A DNA stretch of 64,000 bases from Proteles cristata cristata (taxonomy: Eukaryota > Chordata > Mammalia > Carnivora > Hyaenidae). The stretch's first letter is position 1. Each line of letters opens with the position of its first letter. The notes beneath the pieces were generated by a model, which did no database searches, was not told the origin of the DNA, and saw only the letters and a program-made list of their open reading frames with translations. The translations under genes were made by a program, and so were the position numbers. Below, one piece after another: positions 1 through 40,689 of the stretch. Location of the stretch: the NCBI GenBank assembly GCA_017311185.1, contig JAESUZ010002710.1, positions 558,001 through 622,000 of the forward strand, given 5' to 3'.

Positions 1-9773
<9,773 letters not shown>

Positions 9774-9789
<16 letters not shown>

Positions 9790-9923
9790 CCTGGGAACCC
9801 CGAGAGGACGAACGCAGCCGTCCAGGCCCGCCAAAGGAAACCTTTTTCTAAGTCTCCAGTCGCGAGGATCAGCAGCTCTTGGTGGCGCCTGTCGCCCTGG
9901 CAACCGCCGCCGCCCAGGCGCAT
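9774..9923 (-). other. Possible overlapping upstream ORF in WDR35 exon 1 (49 codons)
   Basis: An ATG at 9923-9921 opens a frame beginning MRLGGGGCQGDRRHQE that ends at TGA 9776-9774, past the WDR35 ATG at 9789 and in another frame. The context (C at -3, C at +4) is weak. It matters only if transcription starts above 9923. Confidence 0.4.
9891..9904 (+). promoter_or_regulatory. RFX X-box-like motif in WDR35 promoter
   Basis: GTCGCCCTGGCAAC is two inverted half-sites (GTCGCC and GGCAAC) with a 2-nt spacer, close to the RFX consensus GTTGCCATGGCAAC. It lies about 100-115 nt upstream of the WDR35 ATG. RFX factors control ciliary genes and WDR35 is one, so the match makes biological sense. Binding itself is inferred. 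Confidence 0.6.
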
Positions 9924-10429
9924 CCGGGGCGCTGAGGGACACTTCCGGCGGCGGCGGCGCACCGCCGGGCCTCTTGCGCCTGCGCGGACCTCGGGGTTTT
10001 GGAGGAGCTGCGGTCGCGGGACAGAGCTTGTGGTCGGGGCCAGTCGCTTTGTTTCTGGGTCATTTTGCTGTACGCCTGGGGGCCAGGTCGGTGACCCTCA
10101 GCGCCCTGCCCCTACCTCTGCTGTCTTTTTTACGACCGGCTCGGAAGACAGGCCAAACCTCAGAAGGTCGCAGTGGAACTTGCCTGGGGTGTTAAAATCA
10201 GCTCGGAAGCAAGAGCGCCCGAGGTCATAGTGATTGGGTACTTTGTAAGCCCCAAAGTCCCAGCATTGTGGAAAGTCACTTACTGTATTTGGTGGGCTGG
10301 CGCTGTCAGCCCAAAGTAAGCGCCAACGGGCGTTTTTGGTGTCTGTAACCGTTCCCTTAGGCCTTTGGGGATTGGAAAACCGTCCTGCGCAATTTTGGGG
10401 TAGGAGATTGTGTTTATTCTGCTTTAGAA

Positions 10430-10665
10430 GTTTTTTTTTTTTTTTTAATTTTTAAATGTTTTTTATTTATTTTTAGGAGAGAGAGAGAGACAGCGTGAGC
10501 AGGGGAGGGTCAGAGAGAGAGAGGGAATCACAGACTCGAAACAGGCTCCAGGCTCTGAGCTGGCAGTCAGCACAGAGCCTGACGCGGGGCTCGAACCCAC
10601 GAACCGCGAGATCATGACCCAAGCGAAAGTCGGACGCTTAACTGACTAAGCCACCCAGGCGCCCC
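10430..10665 (-). mobile_element. Feline SINE, reverse orientation
   Basis: Starts with the T-rich complement of the tail, then GAGAGAGAGAGA, GGCTCCAGGCTCTGAGCTGG, GAGATCATGACC, and ends CCACCCAGGCGCCCC. Nearly full length and little diverged. Confidence 0.95.
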
Positions 10666-11608
10666 TAGAACTTTTTAACAGTTTATTTAAACTGTTACTG
10701 CAACCCAATGGTACATGTAAGGGAATATGTATGAGCTTTGGGCCACTGCGGCCTATAATTGCCATTCGGGCATAGCCTTGTGTTTTTGAATAATTAAGGT
10801 TGGTGTTTGATCTCTGGCCTGAGATCGGCTGTACTGTATTCTCTTCTTTTTCTACCTTAATTCTTTCTTCAATTCTCCCGTGTCCTTTTTGAATGCTTGG
10901 GAGGGTTACAAAGCACAGCAATTTGGGCACAGGCTAGCAACTCCCATGAAATTACTTAGTCTAACCCATTTTTAAAATTTATTTCCGATTTTCCCTTTTA
11001 CCATATTCTGCGGCCACTGCTGTTGAGTTATATAATCTAGAATGTACCTTATGCAGCAGCTAATTTCCCCAACTACTCTTTCCCAATTTCAGGCAAATAA
11101 TGTTCAGATCCTTTGAAGGGAGTCTGTTGCCTCACCCAGCACATTCAAGAATTGACAGTGGTCCTAGTGCCTTGCCTATCCAATCTAAATCCCAGCTAAA
11201 ATTGGATTTTCCTTGGATACTGAAATGTCTACTACAGTGCCCGCATTCTAAGCAAGTCCATATGCATTCCGTCTCCAACGCCTTTTTATACATCCCCTGA
11301 TCTTCCTATCCTCTCGGCCAATTGTGCCTAGCCAAATGTACAAATCAGGTCTCCCTGAGAAATTCTTTCCAAACTTAGTCCCCATCCCATTCAGATAATA
11401 TATTTGCTTTCAAATGTGTGTATCTGTGTTTTCAGCGACAAGCTAAATTCTGAAGCTATGTTGGCACCTGTGTGCAAGCTCCCTATACTGGACTCATGAA
11501 ACAAATCAGAACCTTCTAAACCAGGGGATTCCAGTCAACTGGTCAAGTTTAAGAGATGATTAGTTGAAAGTAGTTGTTGATGGTCACACTCTTGAAAAAT
11601 CATCTCTT

Positions 11609-11830
11609 GGGACGCCTGGGTGGCTCAGTCGGTTAAGTGTCCGACTTCGGCTCAGGTCATGATCTCACAGTTCATGGGTTTGAGCCCTGCGTCGGGCTCT
11701 GTGCTGACAGCTCAGAGCCTGGAGCCTGCTTCAGATTCTATATCTCCCTCTCTCTCTCACCCTCTCCTGTTCATGCTGTCTCTCTCTCTCTCAGAAATAA
11801 ATAAAAACATTTAAAAATTTTTTCAAAAAA
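11609..11830 (+). mobile_element. Feline SINE with a perfect 15-bp target-site duplication
   Basis: Head GGGACGCCTGGGTGGCTCAG, tail AAATAAATAAAAACATTTAA. GAAAAATCATCTCTT flanks it at 11594-11608 and 11831-11845, so both ends are well fixed. Confidence 0.96.
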
Positions 11831-12404
11831 GAAAAATCATCTCTTTAAATACTTTTGCCTAGTGTTTGCACATGACTTCTCATTTATTCCTTATATAGCA
11901 CCATTTCTCTATGATATATTAATAGATATTATGGATTCTGTGTTGAAATAAGTTTGGAAAATAATACTGCTCTAAGTCATCTCCTTTCAAAAATGTTGAG
12001 AAATAACTATGTTTCATATAATATATACTGACTCCCTTGATGTATTTATTTTTAATTTCTACCTTGTAAGTTTCTGTTTTAGATTTTTGACTGATTTTGG
12101 GCTTACATCTGTAGGTTATACTTAATTCTCAGGTGTTCATGTTAATGTTCCTTCATTATTTTATTCAAATTTCGATAATTTTGTTTTATTCCCTCTCCCA
12201 TAACTTTCTCAGTTAAAGCCTATTTAACCTAAACTTAGATTTTTAACCTTAAAAGTTATGAGATTAAATTATAGGAAGAGTTACAACATTGTGTCCTTTG
12301 ATAGGAAATGGTTGTATATTCAAAATAATTGTTAATTCAGTTTAAGGAAATATGTTAATAGACAGAATTGATACGGGTCACCAGAAAAAGTCATGACAAT
12401 AATA

Positions 12405-13311
12405 TATAAAGATAGTAACTTTTTATTATACTAAAGACAATACAAACAAAAAAAAAGTTGAGTAGTACACAATTTAAAGGACAATTTTCTCTAAAAACTA
12501 TAAGCTTTCAAGCTGAAAAAAATACATATATCAGATATGTAAGTAAAGTTAGGCTTATCACTAATATTTAAAAAAGCAACATTAGTTATGTTACTTGTTA
12601 GAGTGATATTTATAAGTACATAGTTTTATTGATTGGATCCTAAAGTAAAACAGTAAAGATAATGTAGGATTGTTTTGTCCTTGGTGGAAAGTTATAACAC
12701 TTTTAATTCAAAACTAAAATCTTTAGTTACATGTTTCTTATAATGTTTCATGAATGTCCACTTGATCTGTTTTTAGATATGTGTATTACAATGCCCTGAT
12801 CACAGCTTCAATAATACTCTTGTGAAAAAAGATCAGAAAACAGAGTGTTAAACAGTGCTAAACTATATTCACCTCAGTTTAATTATGTGAACTTTTTTAT
12901 GTGTAAATACTCCATACAGTTTACACTCTGCGTAATAAGTCTGGTTTATACTATAAATATTATCAAGAGAAAATAGGTCAAAAGTTCCCATTGTAAGTAT
13001 GGTTATCTTACTAATATAAACATTTAAAAATTAAATGGCTCAATTGGTAAATAAAGAAATATTAAACTTTTCATTCTATTTCCTACCAATCATTTCACAG
13101 TCATAGCTTAGAGACACTAAATTTTGCTCTAAAAGATGTGAACGTTTATCTTCTTTAAAAAATGATACTGATTCTCTAGAAGATCCTCATGCTATTTATC
13201 CAGTAACATTCAAGCACTTGCAATGGCAAATTACTAGCAGGAACACTGAAGTATGCAAAAGTATTAAACACACCAAGCTGTCCCTGTTTCCAGGTGAAAA
13301 ATTTGAGGAAT
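12405..13311 (-). other. MATN3: MATN3 3' untranslated region
   Basis: AT-rich sequence between the stop at 13312-13314 and the distal AATAAA. No repeat or frame is evident. The lower limit is inferred from the poly(A) signal. Confidence 0.6.
12422..12427 (-). terminator. MATN3: Poly(A) signal AATAAA of MATN3
   Basis: AATAAA on the minus strand about 885 nt past the MATN3 stop codon, with T-rich sequence following. Cleavage is inferred near 12.40 kb. Another AATAAA at 12625-12630 could give a shorter 3' UTR. Confidence 0.6.
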
Positions 13312-33455
<20,144 letters not shown>

Positions 33456-33543
33456 GGCGGGCTTCGCACTCCTGCAGGCGCCTGACGTCGAGAACCCGCT
33501 CGCTTCTGCAGCCGCCGGCCTGAGCCCAGCGCCGAGGCGGCCA

Positions 33544-33550
33544 ATTTAAA
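33544..33550 (-). promoter_or_regulatory. MATN3: TATA-like box of MATN3
   Basis: CCTTTAAATTGG is an AT island inside otherwise GC-rich DNA, at the distance expected for a TATA box and a 60-nt 5' UTR. Function inferred. Confidence 0.5.
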
Positions 33551-34050
33551 GGTCCCGCCGCCCCGCGCCCCGCCCACCGCACGGCCCCGCCCACCCCGCC
33601 GGCCCCGCGGCCCCGCCCAGCGCGCCTGCCCGGCCGCGGGAGCACTGGAGGAGCGGACGGGCGCGGCGCCCGGGGCCCGCGGGAGCCGGTGCGCGCATTC
33701 CGGCGGCAGAAACGGAATGTCTGGGGCGAGCCGGCGGCGGCGCGGTGCCCGGAGCCCGGCTCACGGAGGGCCCCGCCGGGCCTCGTCTGGGTGGGCTCGG
33801 CCGGGGGCCTCCTGGCCTCGCCCTGTCTCTCCCGAAACTTGGGTCCTGGCCTGCGAACCCCCGGCCGCAGCCCCGCCGCCCTGCGCTGTCCTCCTGGCGC
33901 TACAGGCCTGACCCCCGACCCCAGCGCAGGAGGCCCAGGGCTCTGCTCTCCCGCTCCGGCCAGGGGTGCCTGCGGCCAGGTTTCATCTCGCTCCTCAGAC
34001 TGCATTCCTTTCCCCAGCCAAGTAACCAAGTTTTTGCTGTGGGCTCTCGG

Positions 34051-34052
<2 letters not shown>

Positions 34053-34079
<27 letters not shown>
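34053..34079 (+). repeat. Poly(A) tract
   Basis: Twenty-seven or so A in a row between GGCTCTCGGTTT and GCCTCAGG. No SINE body precedes it, so it is either a simple expansion or the tail of something unrecognised. Confidence 0.9.
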
Positions 34080-34081
<2 letters not shown>

Positions 34082-34602
34082 CTCAGGTTCTAGCAGCATG
34101 AATAGAAATGCTTTCATCCCAGCACCAAACGTCCATAAACATTTGAACTTATATTACCAGGAATAGAAAGTCAAACATACATTCCCCAGGGAGCCCCCTA
34201 ACAGCTTGGAAGGACGGCCTGTGCTGACAGACGCTTCAAAGACGCTTCTATATCCCACTTCCTCCCCGGAAGAGAGATGGTGGCAGCGCAGGGCTGGAAG
34301 CCACCCAGGGGACCCTCCAGAAACTCAGTCTACTGGAAGAAAAGAGGCATAAATGGTCTACCTGTCTAAGGGAACATGGTGAATTTAGGAAAAAGAGACT
34401 GAGTATCCCTGAGGAAATCAGGCAGGCTTCTAAAAACAGGTGAGGTTTGAGCTGGATCCTAAAACCAGGCAATGAACATGAGTTCCAACAGATCTGGTCT
34501 TCCTGTTTCCAGACTAAGCCCTTTAAAGTCCACACTCTGCGCAGTAACCTTAAAATCACTTTTCTTAAACCTTGCAACTTGGCTTCCGGAAAAATCCAAA
34601 TT

Positions 34603-34719
34603 GGGGGTGGGGTGGGGTGGGGTCGAAGTGTGGCGGGCGTCTGGGTGGCTCAGTCCGTTAAACGCTGGACTCTTGGTTTTGGCTCAGGTCATGGTCTCAC
34701 GGTTTGGAGCGCGCACACA

Positions 34720-34764
<45 letters not shown>

Positions 34765-34842
34765 GGGCTCTGCGCTGACAGCACTTGGATTCTCTCTGCC
34801 CCTCCTCCACCCCTCAAAATAAATAAATGAACTTAAAAAAAT
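34603..34842 (+). mobile_element. Feline SINE containing an (AC)n run
   Basis: After GGGGTGGGGTGGGG comes GGCGTCTGGGTGGCTCAGTC. The middle of the body is replaced by (AC)n at about 34713-34761, then GTAGGGCTCTGCGCTGACAG and tail AAATAAATAAATGAACTTAA. Flanks AAAAATCCAAATT (34590-34602) and AAAAATCCCAATTT (34843-34856). Confidence 0.92.
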
Positions 34843-35428
34843 AAAAATCCCAATTTCTTTTCAAGGCTCATTGGGATTCAGTGCCACCTCCTCTGCAGAG
34901 CTGACCACATCCAGGACTGCATTCCTGCTTTCCAGGCTTCAGCCAAGCCAGCCTTCCCCCTGTCCTGGAGGAAGCCCAAGCTTGTTTCCACCTTGGTTAT
35001 CAGCACAATGTCTTCCTCACAGCACAGCCTTCCCTGACACCATATCTTGGTTTTTCAAATTTATTTTTACCACCATCCATTGTAACAACTACATTTCATA
35101 TTATGAACCAGGAACTACATAAATAGATAACATACACACAAAAAATGACAGTTGCATGAAACAGTATTTACACTTACCACATGTGATGCTATTTTATTCA
35201 CCTCCATTCAGTTCTATCTCATTTTTTAAAAAAGATGTGATCATGAACATCTAAATAGAGTTTGTGGTTCACTAATGTTCCCCAGTTAGCAGTTTAAAAA
35301 TTCTGTTTTAAATAGATTATTGCCTCCTGTCTCTGCTTTTCCGATCCATTACAGCATCCTGTGTGTTTCATTTGGGGCACTTACTCAATTTGTAATTATT
35401 CGATACATATTAAATTTATATATTTTTA

Positions 35429-35695
35429 GGGTGCTTTGGTGGCTCACTCGGTTAAGCATCCAACTCTTGGTTTCAGCTCAGGTCATGATCTCACAGTTTT
35501 GTGAGTTCAAGCCCCTTGTCAGGCTCTGTGCTGGCAGTGCAGAGCCTGCTTGGGATTCTCTGTCTCCCTCCCTCTTCCTCCATCTCCCCTCATGCTGTCT
35601 CTCTCTGAATCGCTTCTTGTCCTTTAGGCTAAGATCAAGTGTAGTATCTGTCTCTCTGAAAATAAATAAATAAATAAACTTAAAAAAAAAAAAGT
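35429..35695 (+). mobile_element. Feline SINE interrupted by a U2 snRNA fragment
   Basis: Head GGGTGCTTTGGTGGCTCACT, body CAGGTCATGATCTCACAG and GTGCAGAGCCTGCTTGGGAT, CT-rich part to 35608. Then 43 nt of U2, then CTCTCTGAAAATAAATAAAT and the A-rich tail. Confidence 0.95.
35609..35651 (+). ncRNA. U2 snRNA 5'-end fragment (nt 1-43), inside a SINE; not a functional gene
   Basis: Begins ATCGCTTC, the exact U2 start, and continues GGCTAAGATCAAGTGTAGTA then TCTGT. This includes the GTAGTA element that pairs with the branch site. I count three differences from U2 over 43 nt (positions 10, 12 and 18). The Sm site and 3' stem-loops are absent, and no snRNA promoter is visible. It is a retro-copied scrap. 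Confidence 0.88.
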
Positions 35696-36399
35696 TTACT
35701 CTACCAAACTGTAGACCCCAGGAGAGCAGAGCTGATGCCTGCATTGTTCGGTGCTGAATTCCCGTAAACTCCTCCTAATGGTGTGCAGGTTCCCAGTCTG
35801 TGGTGGGACTGAGGCTTTAGGAAGTGGAAGATCAGAAAACAGGGCTGAAATTCAACCCTGTTTTGGCAGGACAGTAAACAGGCACAACAGGGTATAAGGA
35901 AAGAACCTGGCATTACTTTCTCCAAGGGTCTAATGATGCCAAGGAAATAGTTTTGCTCAGTTTCACTTCCCTGCCTGACAACAGATGGCTCTGTGCTGGG
36001 CACTCGTTCCATGGACAGTCCTTTCCTCTGGCCTCCTCTAGTGGGGAGTCAATCCTCCTCCACCACCAGTCTCCTTCTCTGAAGAAATCCAAGTGTACCA
36101 GCAACATAAAGTGCAATCGCCCATTTCAGCACATTTCCATGTAGGCATATGTAAACATTAAAACTGTTTGGTTAGGCTAAGGAATAAATTATGGGTAATT
36201 TTCCTTAAAAATTCATTGGAATATTACTGTTTTGTTTTCACAATCCTACAAAAACGATTTCTTTACTGGTCTGTTCTGGCTAGGTTGGGCTATGGTAATA
36301 ATGATCCCAAAAACCTCAGGGGCTCATTTCTTGCTTTGTTATGTGTTCTTCAGAGGTTACTGCAATTCTTCTCCACCTCTCTTCTTTGTTTCTTCCTCC

Positions 36400-36402
<3 letters not shown>

Positions 36403-36487
<85 letters not shown>

Positions 36488-36711
36488 TTTCTTTCTTTCT
36501 TTCTTTCTTTCCTTCGAGAGATCACATGCAGGTAGGCGAGAGTGGCAGAGTGGGGGTGAGAGAGAGAGATAGTGAGAGGGAGAGAATCTTAAGCAGGCTC
36601 CACACTCAGTACAGAGCCCTACCTGGGGCAAGATCCCACCACCCTGGGATCATGACCTGAGCCAAAATCAAGAGTTGGCTGGTTCAACCAACTGAACCAC
36701 CCAGGCTCCCC
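36403..36711 (-). mobile_element. Feline SINE with (CTTT)n tail, reverse orientation
   Basis: (TTTC)n at 36403-36515 is the complement of a long GAAA tail. The body has GAGAGAGAGAGA, GGCTCCACACTCAGTACAGA, GGATCATGACCTGAGCC and ends CCACCCAGGCTCCCC. Confidence 0.94.
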
Positions 36712-37108
36712 CTCCACTTCTTCTTCATTCTGACACCCAGACAAGAGACAGACCCAATCTGAAACATGCTGGTCTTGTGGCAAAGGGAAGAAATGAGAGA
36801 TGGCAGAACCAGGTGACAGATCTTAACGTTTCTGCAAGTAAGTGACTTACATCAATCCCACTCATGTGTGCTTGGCCAAAGCAAGTCATGTGGGCAAGCC
36901 GGTGTCAGTGGATGGGGAATAGGATTTTACATCAAATCCTTGGAAACCATAATAAAATCTAGCATTTACCTTTTATGTACCTTTTATAATGGGATGGGTG
37001 GATGCCCCATGAGGTCTCCTCTCTAGATTCGGTAAGAATCTTTGTCCTCTGAATCCTGATCCGCCTCTTGTCAGAGACCCCTCCCTTTGGCCCATCCAAC
37101 CCTGATCT

Positions 37109-37208
37109 TTTTATTTATTTATTTTAAAGGTTTAGTTTTAAGTAATCTCTACACTCAACTCCTAGATAAAGAGGCACATGCTCCACCGACTGGGACAGCC
37201 AAGCACCC
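37109..37208 (-). mobile_element. Short CanSINE, reverse orientation
   Basis: TTTTATTTATTTATTTTAAA, TTTTAAGTAATCTCTACACT, ending ACAGCCAAGCACCCC. Confidence 0.8.
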
Positions 37209-37629
37209 CTACTCCTGACCACTATCTAACAGCTTTCCAGCTTCAGTGGATTGATTTCTGTGTTCCACCTGCGTGGACCTTTGAGTGCAGGAGCTGCACT
37301 AGCTCTCAGCTCCTATTGGGGAAAGTCTCTGAAAGCCTCTTCTGACAAGTTGTCACTAGGGAGAGCCACTCCCCTTCTTCCCTTCCGGTTGTGAGCCACG
37401 CCCCTTCTTCCCTTCCCATTGTGTCCTGAGGCCCAACTCCAAAAGACTCCCAGGACATATGCAAAGCTAAGGTGTCAGTTCGATTCCAAGAGATATTTTC
37501 TCATATCCTGGAATTACTGATGTGTGTCCAAAACACCTAGTTGTGTTAATTTACAGAAACTTCCAGATTTAGTTCTCTTTAACTCTGTATGCCAGAAACC
37601 TAAGGAAAGGAGGCTTAATGCACAGGCCT

Positions 37630-37830
37630 GAATGCAGAGGTTCTGCCACTTGACTGAGCCTAAGAATCCCTCAGGAGGCTTATTAAAAGGCGGATTCCTA
37701 ACATTCAGGATTTATAAGGCAGATAGCCAGATACTCTTATTCAGATGGCTTGGGACTGGCCTAGGATGTGCCTTTAACAATCTCCGTAGGCAACTGCCAC
37801 CTGAGGGGGGTTTGTAACATCCTTGTTCTA
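37630..37830 (+). mobile_element. MER5-like hAT DNA transposon remnant
   Basis: AATCCCTCAGGAGGCTTATT, GGCGGATTCCTAAC and GTGCCTTTAACAATCTC resemble MER5 non-autonomous elements. Diverged, ends not clear. Confidence 0.5.
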
Positions 37831-38239
37831 ATGGTCTCGACAACAGGTCTGGACAGGGATCCGATGCAAGTACAAGTGCAAGTGCGAGGAAGTGGCCACC
37901 GGGCACAGAAGGTGCGTGCTGAGGCCGGTGCCTGTGTGTGACAGGCCTCTGAGGGACTGACTTTATGGCCATGAGACATCTGGGGCCAGGGAGTGACTAC
38001 TCTCTCCATCACACTTCTCAAGAGCAGCCACTAAAACTCAGATCACCGAATCCAAAGCTTCTTCTAGGAGTTCAGACAGCTCCACTTGGGCAAGTGCCTG
38101 AGTTTCAGCCCCTCTGGAAGAGCTGGTGTGTAACACTGATTCTCCACAAATTGTCTGTTTCCTTTTCCACTCCCTTTCCTGCTTCCTATACTCCACACAG
38201 TCTAGAAATCCACAGGATTTCTTCTACGTCAGCTTTTTA

Positions 38240-38665
38240 AAAATTGTAACAGATTTTTCCCTAACTGTAGAAGCAATGCCACTTACTGTGGAGAGTTTAA
38301 CAAATGTAGATAAGTGAAAGGAAAATAAAGCCCATAGGTAACACTACTGTCCGAAGATAAGCTATGTGGTATTATCTCTTTTTCTCTGCTTATATATGCA
38401 TATATTTTTATTAAAAATAACATCACACTGTATATTGTGATCTTATTGCTTTTTGTATGTAAAGTGAACATTTTTTTTGTTATATTCTTCTAATACATCA
38501 TTTTTAATGGATGTATTGTAGCCTATCATATATTCCACATATTTAAGCAATTCTCCATTGTGGGACGTGCAGTTTCTATTATTCAATTATAAACAGTGCT
38601 TCATTGAATCTCCTTTTATGAATTGCTGTGAACTATTATAATAAATTGCTAGAAGCAGAATGTCT
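38240..38665 (-). mobile_element. Ancient L1 remnant
   Basis: TGGATGTATTGTAGCCTATC, CAATTATAAACAGTGCTTCA and TAAATTGCTAGAAGCAGAAT follow the reverse complement of old L1 3' sequence. Confidence 0.6.
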
Positions 38666-38904
38666 CAACGACCAGGCTTTCTTTGGCCTCTTCTTTGGCC
38701 ATAATGTTAGGAATTCCATCCATTGTTGAATGGGTTCCAGCTGCCACCTCTCTGCTGATAATTCCCAAATCTGTGTCTCTTGTCCCAATCCTGTTCCTGA
38801 GCAATAGACTTACATTAATAACTTTGACTGCTGTACTCTCTATTCACAGGTCACAAAACCACCTCAGGCTCAACCATAGAATGAACTCAACATCTTCCTC
38901 TTTA

Positions 38905-39016
38905 AAAAATATATATATATATTTTAAAGTAATCTCTATGCCCCACATGGGGGTCGAGCTCACAACCCTGAGATCAAGAGTCATATGTTCTACTGACCGA
39001 GCCAGCCAGGTGCCCT
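38905..39016 (-). mobile_element. Short CanSINE with target-site duplication
   Basis: TTTTAAAGTAATCTCTATGC, GGGGGTCGAGCTCACAACCC, ending GAGCCAGCCAGGTGCCC. CAACATCTTCCTCTTTA flanks it on both sides (about 38888-38904 and 39017-39033). Confidence 0.93.
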
Positions 39017-39155
39017 TCAACATCTTCCTCTTTAATAAACTTCCTGTTATTCCTCATCTCTGCCCCTGTGGAATCAGTATTCTCCCAGCCACACAGGGAT
39101 CAGGTCGGTGTCTTCTCTCCTCTCTTGATCCCCTTGTATTAAATAAGTTATCAAG

Positions 39156-39321
39156 GGGGGCCTAGGTGGCTCAGTCCGTTAAGCATCTGACTCTTGACTT
39201 TGGCTCAGGTCATGGTCTCATGGTTTATAGGTTCAAGTTCCACATGGGGCAGTGCAGAGCCTGCTTGGGAGTCTCTCTCTTCCTCTCCCCCATTTGTTCT
39301 TGCTCTGCTCTCTCTAAAAAT
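39156..39321 (+). mobile_element. Feline SINE, shortened
   Basis: Head GGGGCCTAGGTGGCTCAGTC, GTGCAGAGCCTGCTTGGGAG, tail CTCTCTAAAAATAATAAG. AATAAGTTATCAAG flanks it (39142-39155 and 39322-39335). Confidence 0.93.
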
Positions 39322-39696
39322 AATAAGTTATCAAGTCCTCTACCCTCATCTCCACCAGTTCAAATCCTGTCCAATTCTCAAAGCCTATGTCAAGTCACTT
39401 CACTATAGGAAGCTTTCTTTATCTTTCCAGCTGCACATAATCCCCGGAGGAGAGGGAGAAGACAACAGAAGAAATATGTGAAGAAATAATGGCTGAAAAA
39501 AAAAAATTGAAACTTGATTAAATCTATAAGCCCAATGAACCTGAAGCACAAGAAACACGCACACACAAAACCTTACATTTTTAAATGCACATTATACATT
39601 TAAAAAAAATCAAGAAACATTATTTAAAAATTCCTTAAAACCAGTGACAGAGCAAAACTTTTAATCACCGAAAGTTAAAAAAAAAAAAATGAACAA

Positions 39697-39955
39697 GGGG
39701 CACTTGGGTGGCTCAGTCAGTTAAGCATCCAACTCTTGATTTTGGCTCGGATCATGATCTCACGGTTTGTGAGTTTAAGCCCCGTGTTGGTGTTGGGCTC
39801 CATGCTGGGTGTGGAGCCTGCTTAAGATTTGTTCTCTCCCAGGGCACCTGGGTGGCTCAGCCAGTTAGGAGTTTGATGTCAGCATTAAAATTTTTTTTAA
39901 AGTTTAAGATTTGCTCTCTCCCTCTAACCCCTCCCACCCCTCAAAAAAAATTAAA
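39697..39955 (+). mobile_element. Feline SINE with a second SINE head nested inside
   Basis: The outer SINE starts GGGGCACTTGGGTGGCTCAG and reaches ATTTGTTCTCTCCC. A second head, AGGGCACCTGGGTGGCTCAG, begins at 39841, runs about 50 nt, then the outer CT-rich part repeats (ATTTGCTCTCTCCC) to the tail. Confidence 0.9.
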
Positions 39956-40159
39956 AGAACAAATTCAGGATCACAGAAAATTTCTCAGCATGGACAATGT
40001 GTACAGAAGGCAGTAGAGCAACATCTTCAAAGTACTGAATGAAAAAAAATACCTGACAACCTAGAATTCTATATCGAGGGCAAAATCAGCCTCTATGAGA
40101 AAATAATTGAGAAGATGAATGCACAAACAACATGGGATTCAGGCACATGAGAGGCAATC

Positions 40160-40425
40160 TGAGGCTGGTGGAATGAGCACACACTCTAGAGTCAGAAGAC
40201 TGAAATTTCAGCCCTAACTTCACCAAGTTATGAATCTCTCATCCTGGGGAATTTAACTCCAGCCTGAGATTCAGTTTCTGCATCTGTAAAATCAAGAAGA
40301 TGTAAACCCCTGACCTACGCACTTCTTGGAGTTGCTCTTAGGATCGAGTGAGGTATCACATGGAAGAGTTGGCACGTATAAAGCACTGTGTAAATATTAT
40401 CATGTAAATATTATCATGAGGGGAT
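40160..40425 (+). mobile_element. MIR SINE
   Basis: GAGATTCAGTTTCTGCATCT, GTAAAATCAAGAAGATGTAA and TATAAAGCACTGTGTAAATA follow MIR order. Confidence 0.75.
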
Positions 40426-40689
40426 GTGTGAGCAAGGAATGGAGAGAGGAAGAACTGAAAGGGGAGAAGAGTTTTTGACTTGGAAACCAGGGAAAGGGTA
40501 ACTGTTTCTGGCCTGTCAGAAAGGAATTTTGTATCTGTTGTCAGTTAGCACAAAACCCGGACAAGGCAGCAGGAAACCTGATTTATATTCCCTGGCCTTC
40601 CCACCAGCTGAATGACAGTAACTCATGAGTGCTGACTAGGTTCTTTGTGTTGACTTTCTGTGACACTTATTTTTGGTTACACAGTTAAT

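Larger units (their letters stand above)
10200..12400. other. Spacer between MATN3 3' end and WDR35 promoter
   Basis: No gene seen. It holds a reverse SINE at about 10430-10665 and a forward SINE at 11609-11830. The rest is unique-looking AT-rich sequence without long frames. Confidence 0.7.

Noticed and set aside
11620..11814. Recurrent frame beginning MAQSVK, also at 44147-44335, 52529-52711, 39166-39408 and elsewhere
   Set aside because: It recurs wherever a feline SINE lies, so it is the conceptual translation of the SINE, not a protein family.
35609..35651. A working U2 snRNA gene
   Set aside because: Only the first 43 of about 190 nt are present, inside a SINE, with no Sm site or snRNA promoter elements.
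36168..36660. Overlapping frames of 134-142 codons with repeated FLSFFLSF
   Set aside because: Translation of the (CTTT)n tail of a reverse SINE.
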